DNA of 64,000 bases from Bathymodiolus brooksi (GCA_963680875.1 OY804578.1:97989689-98053688); one strand, 5' to 3'. Shown: positions 34,041-45,376, numbered from the stretch's first letter. Numbers and translations are program-made. The notes: generated by a model not told the origin, from the sequence alone.

Positions 34041-34480
34041 CTTGCTCTTAAAACAAATTACATTAATGAATTTCTGTATTTATACATTTCACTTATGCCT
34101 TTAATACAGCACATGTTTATGTCATAAACATTACTTCGAAATATAAAAAAGAATTTTTCTAAATCTGAAAAAATTGAAAATAAAGGTACAATATCAGTTA
34201 ATTTCTGAAAGAATTTATCACGTATATCTTTAAGCTTATCACATATCATACTGAATTTTTTTTCCCACGACATTCATGTCTCGGCTGTAATTACAGATAA
34301 AATCATAAATCTGATTGTAATGATTCAAACCATTTACTGTTTTTTGTTGTATTGTACTCTTTTAAGTACTTCCATGTAAGAGGTACATACATACTCTAAT
34401 ACATTATATATTTTTATTAATTTATAATTTATTATTAAAAATTGTGCTGTAATTCTAAACTCTATTGTAAAATGGTATCA
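34041..34480 (-). pseudogene. LINE 3' end fragment
   Basis: The minus-strand frame from about 34273 reads CDKLKDIRDKFFQKL, then SDLEKFFFIFRSNVYD and ISEMYKYRNSLM, the shape of the extreme C-terminus of the LINE tails found elsewhere in the window (C-x-x-x-LR...EEKF...RN/KRN). The zinc-binding part upstream is too decayed to follow. Confidence 0.5.
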
Positions 34481-34694
34481 TTGGAATCTGATGGAAGTTT
34501 TAAATTCAATGTTAAACCTTGATTTAAAAGACCAAAACGTTAGATAAGAAGTAATTAATGACCTTTAAGGGTCAGATCCTGTACTGAAGTATAAGATGTA
34601 TCCAACTTGTTTCAATTTAATTCATGACGAGAACAATATAATTTTAATTCATGACTTTTTACATCCCTGAATGTGTCAAATTTACTCTGCAAGT

Positions 34695-36277
34695 CACAGG
34701 CGCATGGGGCATGGATTTCGTTTCCTCCTCCCCCCTTTTCTCTACTATCCCCCCTTTTTTTCAAAATTTTCATATAAATCATTCCTTTTTCAAAATTTTC
34801 ATAATCATTCGTTTTTTCTTCATTTGACAATATCAGTAGACGTCATACATCATGAATAATACGTGTATTCTGTGTCCACAGTTTTTCGACTGATACAGTA
34901 TAAGAGAGAAGGTATGCAACTCCATTTTCATATTTCGCGCCATATCGCTCACCTCGGTTGGGAAACCCCCGTGTTTTTTACACTTTTTACCTTGTCTACA
35001 TATGGCACTGTCGTATCAAACTGTTTCTAAGACACTTACCTAATTGCCCATGTTCGAATTTCAGTCTGTACGTCGATCTTTTCCAAGAAATCTCACCGAG
35101 AATAGCGAGGCAGCTTCGTTTCTAGGTCAAACTACATCATATGAGACGGAAGTGCAAGAACGGGAACCCTGGGATTTTTACGAATGGATTACCTGCAATG
35201 AAAAACCCAGATGCGCTCCGAATATTTTTCCCATAATGTTTTGGCGGGAAATATAAACCGCTGAAAAAACATAACAGCAGACGGATTATTTCGTAAAAAT
35301 GGCACAACGACCATCTGAATATGGAAACATTGAAATAATTTGATGGTAAATAACTGTTCAAAAAGAAATTCAAACTGAGAAATAGATAATTGAATGGTCA
35401 GAACTGAAGTCAAAATTTCAATGAAAAAGAAATAACTTGTGTAACTCCACTTTTCAGCAGTGACAGAAATCAGTGTTGAAATCCAGAAAAAAAAATCCTA
35501 TTTTACCGTATAAGTGGTTATTTTGGTGGGCAAGCTGAATATTTCTTTTTCATTGAAATTTTGACTTCAGTTCTAACCATTCAATCATCTATTTCTCAGT
35601 TTGAATTTCTTTTTGAACAGTTATTTACCATCAAATTATTTCAATGTTTCCATATTCAGATGGTCGTTGTGCCATTTTTACGAAATAATCCGTCTGCTGT
35701 TATGTTTTTTCAGCGGTTTATATTTCCCGCCAAAACATTATGGGAAAAATATTCGGAGCGCATCTGGGTTTTTCATTGCAGGTAATCCATTCGTAAAAAT
35801 CCCAGGGTTCCCGTTCTTGCACTTCCGTCTCATATGATGTAGTTTGACCTAGAAACGAAGCTGCCTCGCTATTCTCGGTGAGATTACTTGGAAAAGATCG
35901 ACGTACAGACTGAAATTCGAACATGGGCAATTAGGTAAGTGTCTTAGAAACAGTTTGATACGACAGTGCCATATGTAGACAAGGTAAAAAGTGTAAAAAA
36001 CACGGGGGTTTCCCAACCGAGGTGAGCGATATGGCGCGAAATATGAAAATGGAGTTGCATACCTTCTCTCTTATACTGTATCAGTCGAAAAACTGTGGAC
36101 ACAGAATACACGTATTATTCATGATGTATGACGTCTACTGATATTGTCAAATGAAGAAAAAACGAATGATTATGAAAATTTTGAAAAAGGAATGATTTAT
36201 ATGAAAATTTTGAAAAAAGGGGGGGTAGTAGAGAAAAGGGGGAGGAGGAAACGAAATCCATGCCCCATGCGCCTGTG
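34695..36277. mobile_element. Giant foldback element, ~740-bp inverted arms, 8-bp TSD
   Basis: The left arm (34695-35434) and right arm (35540-36277) are almost perfect reverse complements, with only scattered single-base differences (for example one Arg/Ser change in a frame read in both arms), separated by ~105 bp of unique DNA. Ends read CACAGGCGCATGGGGCATGG and its complement. The element is bracketed by the exact 8-bp duplication CTGCAAGT at 34687-34694 and 36278-36285, which fits hAT-like or another 8-bp-target superfamily. No transposase is encoded; identical 70-80-codon frames in both arms are a mirror effect. An AG|GTAAGT donor-like site lies at the edge of one mirrored frame (about 35930). 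Confidence 0.9.
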
Positions 36278-36285
36278 CTGCAAGT

Positions 36286-36968
36286 AACATAATATATTCA
36301 AATTCAAATTCAAATTTTTTATTGTTTATGTACTCCTTTCTGGACTTATTTGGTTATACTTTTAATCATAAAAAGTGCTTGTCCGGTCATATGAGGTCAC
36401 ATCATATTGTGTGATATTGCTGTAAATAAGGTCGTTTAAATATACAAACGTACATTGTATACAATTGTAGATTTAAACACAGGTCAAAAACTATAAATCA
36501 ATATATTTTATAAGACAACGTTGCTGCCTTTGATGATGATTATCTTATTAATTGACAAGAACATGTGTATCTATCTATCTATCCGTCACGGACATTCGAA
36601 AGAGCGAGATGTTCTAGTGTTATATTATACAAATATATCCTGTTAGTGAGGGTTATTTGCGAAAAATACCGGTTGAGAGGAGAGGCAAATATCCCGAGCC
36701 GCTGTATAAGTAGACTATTGATAGTGTTATAATACGCAACACACTGTTTCGTATAATTAAATATCACATGATGAATTATACTATACAGTCGAATGCCAGT
36801 ACAAATAGGATAGATGTACTATAAAAAGTCGACGTTAATCAATATCAATGTACAATGACCTGATCATCTCAGGTTCGAATGATAACTGCATTGAATTATT
36901 TATATATAATACTGATTCTGAATGCCAGTAACTATCTACAACTATTTGATAGACGAATGTCAGCATAC
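36286..36968. other. No gene seen
   Basis: Short AATTCAAATTCAAATTCAAA run at 36297 and CTATCTATCTAT near 36570; otherwise nothing. Confidence 0.35.
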
Positions 36969-37082
36969 AGTGAGTGAGTGAGTGATTGTTGTTTAACGCC
37001 AAGTCAGCAATTCTTCAGCTATATCATGGTTAGCTGGATTTTTACAGTCCGCAGATAGACATGTCGCCCCACTCGGACACAT
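36969..37082 (-). repeat. SINE type 2, 3' part (interrupted)
   Basis: Reverse orientation: GAGTGAGTGAGTGATTGTTG, TTTAACGCCAAGTCAGCAAT and CGCCCCACTCGGACACAT. The copy is broken at the insertion at 37083 and resumes at 37681. Confidence 0.75.
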
Positions 37083-37675
37083 CAGTGGCGGATCCAGAGA
37101 GAGGCGGAGGGGACGTTCGCCCCCCCCCCCCCCCCCTAAAAAAACAAAAAAAAGTTTTCATTGGTCAATTTTGAATTTTTGGACACTACAGACCGCGGTG
37201 TATGCTGTTCCGTGTTCCGTTGCCGTCATGCTCCACGGTCTGTAGTGTCCAAAAATTCAAAATTGGCCAATGAAAACGTTCAAAATAACTAGCTTGCACC
37301 GAGTTCAAAGTGTCCGCACCTGGTCCGAGTATACGAATACCCGGCGTGATAAGGAAATCGGGGGAGTCACAGCTCCAGATAGATAATTTCAAGTGACATC
37401 TCCCTTTAATTTACACTCACTGCTTAGAAACTATTTGAAACATTTTGGAGAAGATTAGTGCGTTTTAATTCACATTCACAAAATGCTTCAAAATTGTTGA
37501 CGGAAAAGCTTTCTAAATACTCAAAACCCAAGAGCTTCCGGTGGGGGGGGGGGGGCTTCACCCCCCGGGACCCCCTACTAGGGCTCTGCCCTGGACCCGC
37601 TGGAAACCTTAAGCGGTCCCCAGACCCCTCGCCAACTTTCGTCCCCCCTAACACAAAATCCTGGATCCGCCCCTA
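37083..37675. mobile_element. hAT-like non-autonomous element with 5-bp TSD (copy 3), 593 bp
   Basis: Starts CAGTGGCGGATCCAGAGA and ends CCTGGATCCGCCCCT(A), flanked by CACAT at 37078-37082 and 37676-37680. Inside is a hairpin (37159-37196 against 37238-37278, ATTTTTGGACACTACAGACC). The right third, AGAGCTTCCGGTGGGGG through TAAGCGGTCCCCAGACCCCT, matches copy 1. There is no transposase. Confidence 0.85.
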
Positions 37676-37680
37676 CACAT

Positions 37681-37860
37681 TACCCTTATTCGAGCCAACC
37701 AGTCTTTGCTCTTTCTTCTTTCTTCTGCGTGCTTAGGGAGAAACAACAAATACAATTTTTATAGTCTTGTTTGACCCGATCGAGGCGCGGCAAATCCACA
37801 ATCTACCGCATGTACCAGAGACGAGCACGCTAACCATTACACCACCGATGCGGTTGATAC
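37681..37860 (-). repeat. SINE type 2, tRNA-like head (continuation)
   Basis: On the minus strand it reads CATCGGTGGTGTAATGGTTA then GCGTGCTCGTCTCTGG, a clear tRNA D-arm/A-box-like head. With 36969-37082 it makes one SINE cut by the hAT-like element. Confidence 0.7.
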
Positions 37861-37907
37861 ATGACTAATGGCTAGACGAATGTCAGTGTTCGTCAGATTG
37901 ATAGAGG

Positions 37908-38138
37908 GGTTAGGGTTATAGTGTTTAACGCCACTTTCAACAATATTTCAGTCATATCATGGGGGTCAGTTGTATTGGTAGAGGACACCGGAGTACCCGG
38001 AGAAAACCATCGACCTGCCGCAAGTTACTGCCAAACTTTATCACATAATGTTGTATCGAGTACACCTCGATTCGAACTCACGTTAATGGTGATATGCAGT
38101 GATTGCATAGGTAGTTGTAAATCCAACTACCATATAAA
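37908..38138 (-). repeat. SINE type 1, near full length
   Basis: GGGGTTAGGGTTATAGTGTT, CCGGAGTACCCGGAGAAAAC and CGATTCGAACTCACG (B-box complement), ending in AGTTGTAAATCCAACTACCA. Confidence 0.85.
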
Positions 38139-38464
38139 ATATAAATACATATTACATGTTGTATATATTATACATTTAATACATATAGTATGGGGTGCGT
38201 GTCCTCAGCATGACTTTTTCATATGAAAAACATATTTTTCCCTACTTGTATTTGTGTTGATATATTGTATTAATTTATTTTCATCTGTGTTGTAATAGTT
38301 AATAGAAAAACAATCTTCTAATAATAATTTCTTAAATCTCCATTATTAGTACAAATCAAATTAAAATTTAACTTTATTTGACATGAGAAAAGGTACAGAG
38401 AAGAAGAAAATAAACATGTTTGTCTTCAATGTGTATTACAGAATAGACATAGCCTATTTTCTCT
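38139..38464. other. No gene seen
   Basis: AT-rich spacer between two SINEs of opposite orientation. Confidence 0.3.
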
Positions 38465-38657
38465 AATAAGTTCGAATCCCGCTCATGACGAGGTGTACTT
38501 GATACAACTTTATGTGATAAAGTTTGTCAGTGACTTATGTCAGGTCGGTGGTTTTCTCCGGGTACTCCGGTTTTCTCCTCCTATAAGACTGACAGCCATA
38601 ATATAAATGAAATATTGTTGAAAGTGGCATTAAACGCCATAACCCTAACCCTAGATA
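38465..38657 (+). repeat. SINE type 1, 5'-truncated
   Basis: Begins at the B box (TAAGTTCGAATCCCGCTCAT), continues with the full core and 3' module and ends ATAACCCTAACCCTAG. Confidence 0.85.
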
Positions 38658-38929
38658 TTTTCTCCAAATGTCTCACATTTTCTATTAAACGATTATGATC
38701 ACGTATCCGCAGTTTTGTTATCAGTTTCCTTTTTTCAAAATTTGATATTACATAATTTTCTATGTTTATTTTAGTTACATATCATAAGTTTGTTGTTGTC
38801 TGTCTTTTTAAAATTTATTATCTCATTTACGTTGCATTTATTTACATGCTTATTATTATTACTCATATAGTGAAAAAACGTTAGAAAAACTTTCATCTTC
38901 AATGAAACTTCCAAACCTTCCAAACTGTA

Positions 38930-39474
38930 TATTTACAGTAAAATAAAATCAGAGTTAAAACTTGAAAACTATTTATTATTCTTCTCTAACTTCAAAATGA
39001 GACAATTATTTACAAAATTTAGAGTGAGTGATCACAGTTTAGAGATTGAATCGGGGAGGTATAAAAATATAACAAGGGAAGAAAGAATATGTAAAAATTG
39101 TAATTTAAATGAAATAGGGGATGAATAACTTTTTCTTAAAATGCACAGCCAACCACTCTCTTAGAAACAAAATAATATTAAACAAACCAGACTTTATTGA
39201 AGAAATACCATCAAATGAAATAATTTTTTTGTTAAATGCAAATTCTGAACTTTTGGCAGAAGTAGGAGACTTTATAAAGCAATCTACAGAATTGCAAAAA
39301 TGAGGTCCTGGTCAAAGGTATGACATGTGAAAAACATAATATTAATTAATAGGATTTATTTTGTGTATCCTATATTATGATCAAATTGTAATTTTCTATG
39401 TTTTCTATGTTTTGTTTGTTTGTATTTGTATGACTCACATGGGTGTATTATTATGCAAATAAAGAATTATTATA
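38930..39474 (+). pseudogene. LINE 3' end fragment
   Basis: The plus strand encodes RQLFTKFRVSDHSLEIESGR and TREERICKNCNLNEIGDE, then a 1-base frameshift leads into NNFFLKCTANHSLRNK and a C-terminus ending FIKQSTELQK. Both Cys pairs of the tail survive. The 3' UTR runs to ATGCAAATAAAGAATTATTA. Closest in style to the copy at 41.3-42.5 kb. Confidence 0.8.
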
Positions 39475-40769
39475 CGTTTTAAATATATTTGTATTGATTA
39501 TTACATGTATGTGCACTCCTTAACATGTGCAGTGGAGCAAATTTAATAACAAATGCACCCATTCAATATTCAAGTTAATTCAATCATGCCATTTTATGTT
39601 TGACGTAATGTGTTTTATTATCTTCGTTACATTCTACTTATTGTATATAAAACTATGTATCTGAATATAAATAACACTTTCTTGCGCAATAACAATTATT
39701 ATTGTATAAGAAATTACGCCTTGAAAATCTCATTTCAAAATGAAGGCATAATTTTGTTAAATATTTTAGTTGACTGCTCTGGTCATAGGTACATGGATGG
39801 CATATGCCCACCGTTGTGTAATATAATCGACGTTTTTCAATTTGGGCGGAAACATTTATTTTATTTGAGCGGATTTAATAAAATCCGTCATTTGGGCGGA
39901 AGTTTTATATATTACCTTTTCTATGGACTTCAAAACAGAGAAATAAATTTAGTAAAATCTATTGAAAGCATATAAATGTCTTCAATTAAGATATTAAACA
40001 TTAATAATTGTTGATTTTTACCCACTACGCCAGTACGGGTCCACGGTTTATCTTCGCCAGCCAAGGGTTACGATCAACGCCCCTCTTTTTACTTGGCTGT
40101 GTTAGTCGGATATTGTTGTATTGTTGTATTCTCTAACAGAGTTATCGATCCTTGCACTCCCTTCAGGATCGACAACTCTGTGGAAGAGATTGATTTTCTT
40201 GGTCACAGATTTGCCTCGTGTTGATTACTGAAAATGATATCATAGAATAGTTTTATTAAATCAATCAAGAAGCCCGTGAGAGCACAGAATTACAGACATT
40301 TGCATTTTACACTTACAATGATTTTGATGATTAGTAACATATATGACATATATAAAAAGAATAAAAATTATAAGGGACGTAACTGACAAAATCCAGAGGA
40401 TGACCGTAACCCATGGTTAGCAAGGTGTCCACGGTTATGCTTTCTGTATCATAACCAGACACCTCTCAATCGATAGGACACCCATATCCGCCACCTATGG
40501 ACGCTCTGAGTAGTTCTGTGTTTTGATACCTGGGACCATTGCTAGTAGTGTACCAAGTAAAATGTTTAATTTTAGATGGATGAAATTGTTGCACAAATTT
40601 TGTTACAATGCAATTCACAAATTCAGAGCAAAGACTGTTCTGTCCTGAAGTGCCCACAACAAAACGGTCCTCCTTTTGAATAGTGTTTATTATTATGGTT
40701 GTCGGTCATTCGTCGTTTAAACTAACATTTACATTTATGCTTCAATCAGTATTTTTATTGCCTAATGTG
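39475..40769. other. No gene seen
   Basis: Blocks 40020-40200 and 40380-40500 are less AT-rich (AGTACGGGTCCACGGTTTAT; AAGGTGTCCACGGTTATG) and may be one old repeat in two pieces; not identified. Confidence 0.35.
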
Positions 40770-40985
40770 TCCGAGTGGGGTAACATGTCTATCCGTGGAC
40801 TGTTGTTTCAGTGAGCCAGCACTATGAAAATTCCAACATTAAAATGTTTTGGTCTAGTACAAAGCGGACCTCATCATCATCTTATTGACAATTAACTTGT
40901 TCTCGCCATTATATAGCTAAAGAATTGCTGAGTTGGCGTTAAGAAACAATCACTATATATAGTCTAACTCACTCACTGCACCTAT
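40770..40985 (+). repeat. SINE type 2
   Basis: GTGTCCGAGTGGGGTAACAT, TAGTACAAAGCGGACCTCAT and the 3' module ATATAGCTAAAGAATTGCTG-AGTTGGCGTTAA, ending in ACTCACTCACTGC. The same family is read in reverse at 36969-37860. Confidence 0.75.
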
Positions 40986-41289
40986 GCTTATAAAGGTGTG
41001 CATAGTCTAAGAGTATAAAGTCTCCTGGTATAACGTCTTGTGTAGAGCGATACGCAATGATACATTGGTCGGACTCGGACCGCGCAGTAGATACCACTAA
41101 AGAAATTCAAACAAAATGTATAATGTTTTGCCAACATTTGTGTGTGTGTGTGTAGATCACGTTGTAAACACAATAAAAGTACATGTACACTTTCGTGGAC
41201 TATCAAATTGTATTTGTAATCGCACGAAACAGGAAACAAAATCTCACTAGAGGATCGCTTTTCTTCCTGTTTCTAAAACTCGTACAAAT
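40986..41289. other. No gene; (GT)n
   Basis: A short GTGTGTGTGTGTG run at about 41141; nothing else. Confidence 0.35.
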
Positions 41290-42540
41290 ATGTTTTTGCT
41301 GATAAAGCTGATAATGTAGGTATGACACATGTCATGCACAAAGTGCATTTAAGCTCAGTTATTATACGATACGATTTCTTATGTGAAAATCTTAAATTAG
41401 TAAATTGCAATAAAACTAAGACTATGATTTTTGGTAAAAATTTAAAGAACAGAAAGAATACTAAATTTAGCTATAGAAACACCTATTTAGAAAACGTCAG
41501 TGAATTTAAATTTCTTGGAAATGTTATAACACAGAATGGAAATTTGGTTTCTTGTGCTGAAGCTCTGTCAAAAAAGGCACTTAAGGTCATGTATTCTATA
41601 AAAAGCTATACGAGCAGTCTAAATGAATTGCCTGTAAATGTTTCTACACATCTCTTTGATTCTCTTGTACGTCCTATTCTAACATATAGCTGAAATATGA
41701 AATATGGATGTTTATAAACTATACTCCAACGCTACTGAAAGGGCTAAGAAGAACAACTTTAATGTAGATCAAATGCAATTTATAGAAAAAACTCCTTACG
41801 ACAAGATTGCAGTTGATACACCTGAAACTTTAAAAGAATGTTTTTCTCTCTCTAAGTCTCTCCATGAGAAAGGAATTTTCTCTTGGTACTCATATATTAA
41901 CCAACCATGTAAGAACTAAAAATAAAATGGACCTTGGAAATCAAGATATGAAAAAAAATATACTAAATAAAGACTATGAAGAAATATTTGATAATAAATT
42001 AAAATCGATAGATAATAACAGTAAACTCTTTCTATTCAAAGCATTGAAGTCTAAAAATAAGTCGGAATTTTACTTGAAATATCCAGATTTTGAAATAAGA
42101 AGATTAATTTGTAAATTTAGACTAAGTGACCACTCTCTGGCAATTGAAACGGGACGATATAAGAAAATACCTCGACATTTACGAACGTGCAATAAATGTA
42201 AAACTCTTGATGACGAAAACCATTTCTTTTTAAATTGTAAGCTAAATGAACATTTAAGAAAAGCTTTTCTCAGTGACTTTGACAACATTAATAATACAAA
42301 TCTACTTGAAATTATTTAAAATCCAACTAACATCAAGCAGGTGAAATCTTTAGGCTCCTTCATTAAACAGTCATTGGAACTGAGGACAGGAGACACAGGA
42401 TTCCATTTGTTCTATTGTGTTTTGAATTTGTTTATATGTTCTACATTGTATGTTTATGTATTGTTGACTATTCAATGTAGCCATTGACCCTGATTAGGGT
42501 GGAAATTGTGCTTGATAAAGTTATTAACAAATAGAAAGTG
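41290..42540 (+). pseudogene. LINE fragment: RT thumb, C-terminal Cys tail and 3' UTR
   Basis: Three consecutive frames (41322-41693, 41704-41919, 41864-42319) join into one protein end. First comes the RT thumb: LKLVNCNKTKTMIFGKN, FKFLGNVITQNGNLVSCAEA, STHLFDSLVRPILTYS. Next a linker, then the tail RRLICKFRLSDHSLAIETGR, LRTCNKCKTLDDENHFFLNC. The YxDD catalytic block should lie just upstream; only a degenerate trace (GCTGATAAAGCTGATAAT at 41292) is visible, so the copy is 5'-truncated. At least two frameshifts make it dead. The 3' UTR ends around GATTAGGGTGGAAATTGTGC. Confidence 0.85.
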
Positions 42541-42899
42541 TGTATCTGTCATATTTCTTTGGTGTTAAGAAAATAGTTTGATGTTAATACTAATTGAGTT
42601 TTACTTTGTTTTCAGACTTAAGCTGTAATTTATCTCTTTTTTTTTAAATTTTCGCATAAATGCAATATGAAAAGGTACCCAAATGAAAAAAGCATCAAAT
42701 TTCAAAATCTGTCCAAATCAAATAAACCTTCATCAGGGTTTGAGGGATTTTACTTCTTTCATGTGTTTGCACTCTATTAAAATGTCTTTTATTAAAAGAT
42801 ATACTATGGATAAGTACCTTCAGCATCTACGAATTTGGTCAAATAAATTATTCTTCCAGAATGTCCCCATTACAATTCACGACAAATTACCAACAAAAG
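42541..42899. other. No gene seen
   Basis: AT-rich spacer between LINE and SINE. Confidence 0.3.
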
Positions 42900-43163
42900 C
42901 GGGGACCGTCGTGGTCGTGATCGTATGGTATTTGGATTTACATCTACATGTGCAGTCAGTGCCTATCACCACTAAATTTGTGAGTTCGAACCCCATTCAT
43001 GGCGAGGTATACTTGATACAACATTATGTGATAAAGTTTGTCAGTGACTTGCGACAGGTCGGTGGTTTTTCTCCGAGTACTCCGGTTTTCTTCACCAATA
43101 AAACCGACCGCCACATTATAACTGAAATATTGTTGAAAGTGGCGTTAAACACCATAACCCCAA
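42900..43163 (+). repeat. SINE type 1, reference full-length copy
   Basis: Order: head CGTCGTGGTCGTGATCGTAT (A-box-like); linker CAGTCAGTGCCTATCACCAC; B-box-like TGTGAGTTCGAACCCC; GATACAACATTATGTGATAA; core GACAGGTCGGTGGTTTTTCT; AATAAAACCGACCGCC; 3' module ACTGAAATATTGTTGAAAGT-GGCGTTAAACACCATAACCCC. A tRNA-type Pol III promoter plus a conserved tail makes it a tRNA-derived SINE. The tail resembles the Nin-DC-type module known from mollusc SINEs (recognition, not verified). About nineteen copies or pieces lie in this window, on both strands. Confidence 0.85.
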
Positions 43164-43847
43164 TAACAAAAAACCCAACTAGAAATAGAAATCCATTATC
43201 ACGAACGACGAACGAAAATAACCCACCAGTCCCCTCATAGCAGTGTAATTTAACTGTCTTTATCCAATCTGTTATTTCGCTGCTTTATTTTACATCTGCC
43301 ACCGAATCAATTCAAAAATAAACAACATTGAACTTTAAAGGTAATTTAAGAGTTCGCCATGCAATCTGATAAACTATAGTTAAACAGAATCCATTCATAA
43401 AAAGTTATGAATGACCTTGAATATCTAGCTCAAGGACCTTTAAAAATAACAGTAATCCAGATTGCTTATTGTGGTACTTTTATTTCAGTTATCAGTAAAA
43501 AGAAATCTATAATAAACAGTTTTAATTCAGCTTAATACCTATTTTGAACATACAAATACATTCAAGGTTTTTCCCCACATTAAAACAAATACTGTTGATC
43601 ATATTTAAATATATTTTGGTTCAACATTTATTCAAAAAATTCGGAGGTGTACTCGATACAACATTAAGTGACAAGGCCGTAACTACCATTGAGGCAAGTG
43701 AGGCAATTGCTTCACTAAAGTTTCCGTAATTTTTTTTTTAATAAATGATATTTACAAAGTGTCTTCAGTGCCGATTTACCTATAGGCTCGATAGACTGAA
43801 GCCTAGGGCCTCTAAATTTAGGGGGCCTCCGGCCAAGGTGTATTATA
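43164..43847. other. No gene; SINE scrap
   Basis: GGAGGTGTACTCGATACAAC at 43643 is a scrap of type-1 SINE. The phrase AAGGCCGTAACTACCATTGA resembles the ends of other repeats near 48475. Confidence 0.35.
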
Positions 43848-43849
43848 TA

Positions 43850-45376
43850 CAGTCCGACAAAAGTTAAGCTCCACCTGACTTGTTTCAATAATATCTTTTC
43901 TAATAATGAACTTATTTCAAATCGGTTTGCTGTTTTCGTGACCTGTGAAACAGGTTATTGATCGATTTTTATTTATGTGTACATGTATATGACAGGGTGT
44001 GTAAAGTGCCACGTGTACTTTTCAACATTTGTGTTTGCGAACGAAAGCTGATTTTTTTTCTGTAGAGTTTTAAGTTTCATTTTCTATTGGTTTGGTATGG
44101 TGCGGCGAAAATTAACCATACCAGAAAGGTGGCAAGCTGTTGGCATGTATAACGGTGGTTTTAGCCATAGAAGGGTGGCAGACCACTTCAGGGTTAACCA
44201 TTCCATCATTGTACGACTGATGCAGCGTTTTCGTCAAACGGGGAATGTTACTGACCGTCCACGTGCAGGTAGACCTCGCAAAACGACGCCGAGAGAGGAC
44301 CGGCTCATATCCAGAAGGGCGCGGCAACGGCCGTTCAGTACAGCTGGTGAACTTCGTGGTAATTTAGCGTTTGGAGGCCACATTAGCACACGCACTGTAA
44401 TCAGACGCCTCCACCATCAGGAAATGCGAGCGCGACGACCCATAAAACGTCCACAGTTGACATTACGTCATCGCCATGCTCGATTTGACTGGTCACATGA
44501 CCATTTGGGGTGGACTATTCGCACATGGAGACGGGTCCACTCGTGCAAGGGTTTGGCGCCAACGAAACACTTCATTTCAGGACAACCACATTTTGGGCAC
44601 AACTGCTTTTGGGGGTGGGGGTGTAACTGTCTGGGGTTGTTTTTCCTTTGACTGTAAGTTGGACTTGTACGTTCTTGATGGTAATCTGACGGGCCAAAAA
44701 TACCATGACAATGTGCTCGCTCCACGCGTAGTCCTCCATTTCGACAATCATGCGTTGGCTGACAGGCCAATTTTCATGGACGACAACGCTAGGCCGCATA
44801 GAGCCCGAATTGTACAACATTTTTTACAGCAAGAGGCTGTTCAGACAATTTCATGGCCTCCGATGTCGCATGTATGGGACTTTATTGGCCGAAAAATTAA
44901 CCAACGCAATCGAAAATGTAAAAATATTGACGAATTAAGAACTGCTATCTTACAGGAGTGGCAACAGTTCCCCCAAGAACGGCTTAGGCGTCTTGTGCGA
45001 AGCATGACGAGGTGTGTTACAGAACCTCACAATAAACGCGGTGGATATACTCGTTATTGATTTTTATGCCTTACACATACGCACAATAGATGCATTTAAA
45101 AGTTCTTAAAATCTGAAGACTCTGCATTTTAATGCAATGTTAAAAACTTCCATCAAAGACAAACTGGTTTTACGTTTTTCCAGCGCATGTTTTGAACCCC
45201 ATTTTTGCCACGTCATAGTCACGTCTTTCAGATGATAAATACTTCGTAGATTGGTAATTTTAGAGCCCTTGGTGTAGTCTTTTAAGAAGTGTAAGAAAAA
45301 TGGGGATATCTATTTTATTGTTTTAACAGTATTGCTGTAAAAAAGTATAGGGTAGTGCTTAACTTTTGTCGGAGTG
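43850..45376 (+). mobile_element. Tc1-like DNA transposon, 1,527 bp, inactive
   Basis: TIRs CAGTCCGACAAAAGTTAAGC and GCTTAACTTTTGTCGGAGTG (one mismatch in 20), flanked by TA at 43848-43849 and 45377-45378. The length, TA target and a single transposase frame in the middle are standard for Tc1/mariner. Confidence 0.95.
44097..45060 (+). pseudogene. Tc1-like transposase, frameshifted with internal deletions
   Basis: The N-terminal paired-type HTH region is intact: TIPERWQAVGMYNGGFSHRR, VADHFRVNHSIIVRLMQRFR, then the GRPRKTT linker and a second HTH (ISRRARQRPFSTAGEL). The frame reaches HDHLGWTIRTWRRV (~44540) and then shifts; the other frame carries GSTRARVWRQRN, VTVWGCFS and IFMDDNARPHRARIVQHFL (second catalytic Asp). 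The block normally holding the first Asp (FSDES-type) is deleted at the shift. The block before HVWDFIGRKI reads WPPMSHVWD, so the ~7 residues with the third acidic residue (PDLNPIE-type) are missing as well. Two of three catalytic residues are therefore gone. The stop is at 45058. Confidence 0.9.

Noticed and set aside
35044..35930. Pairs of 62-78-codon frames that look like duplicated small genes
   Set aside because: They are the same sequence read in the two arms of the foldback element; no expression signal or protein motif.
37837..37857. Functional tRNA gene
   Set aside because: Only the D-arm/A-box region is tRNA-like; the B box is decayed and no cloverleaf closes, so it is a SINE head.
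44112..44938. Antisense and alternate frames over the Tc1 transposase
   Set aside because: Shadows of the transposase; no independent motif.
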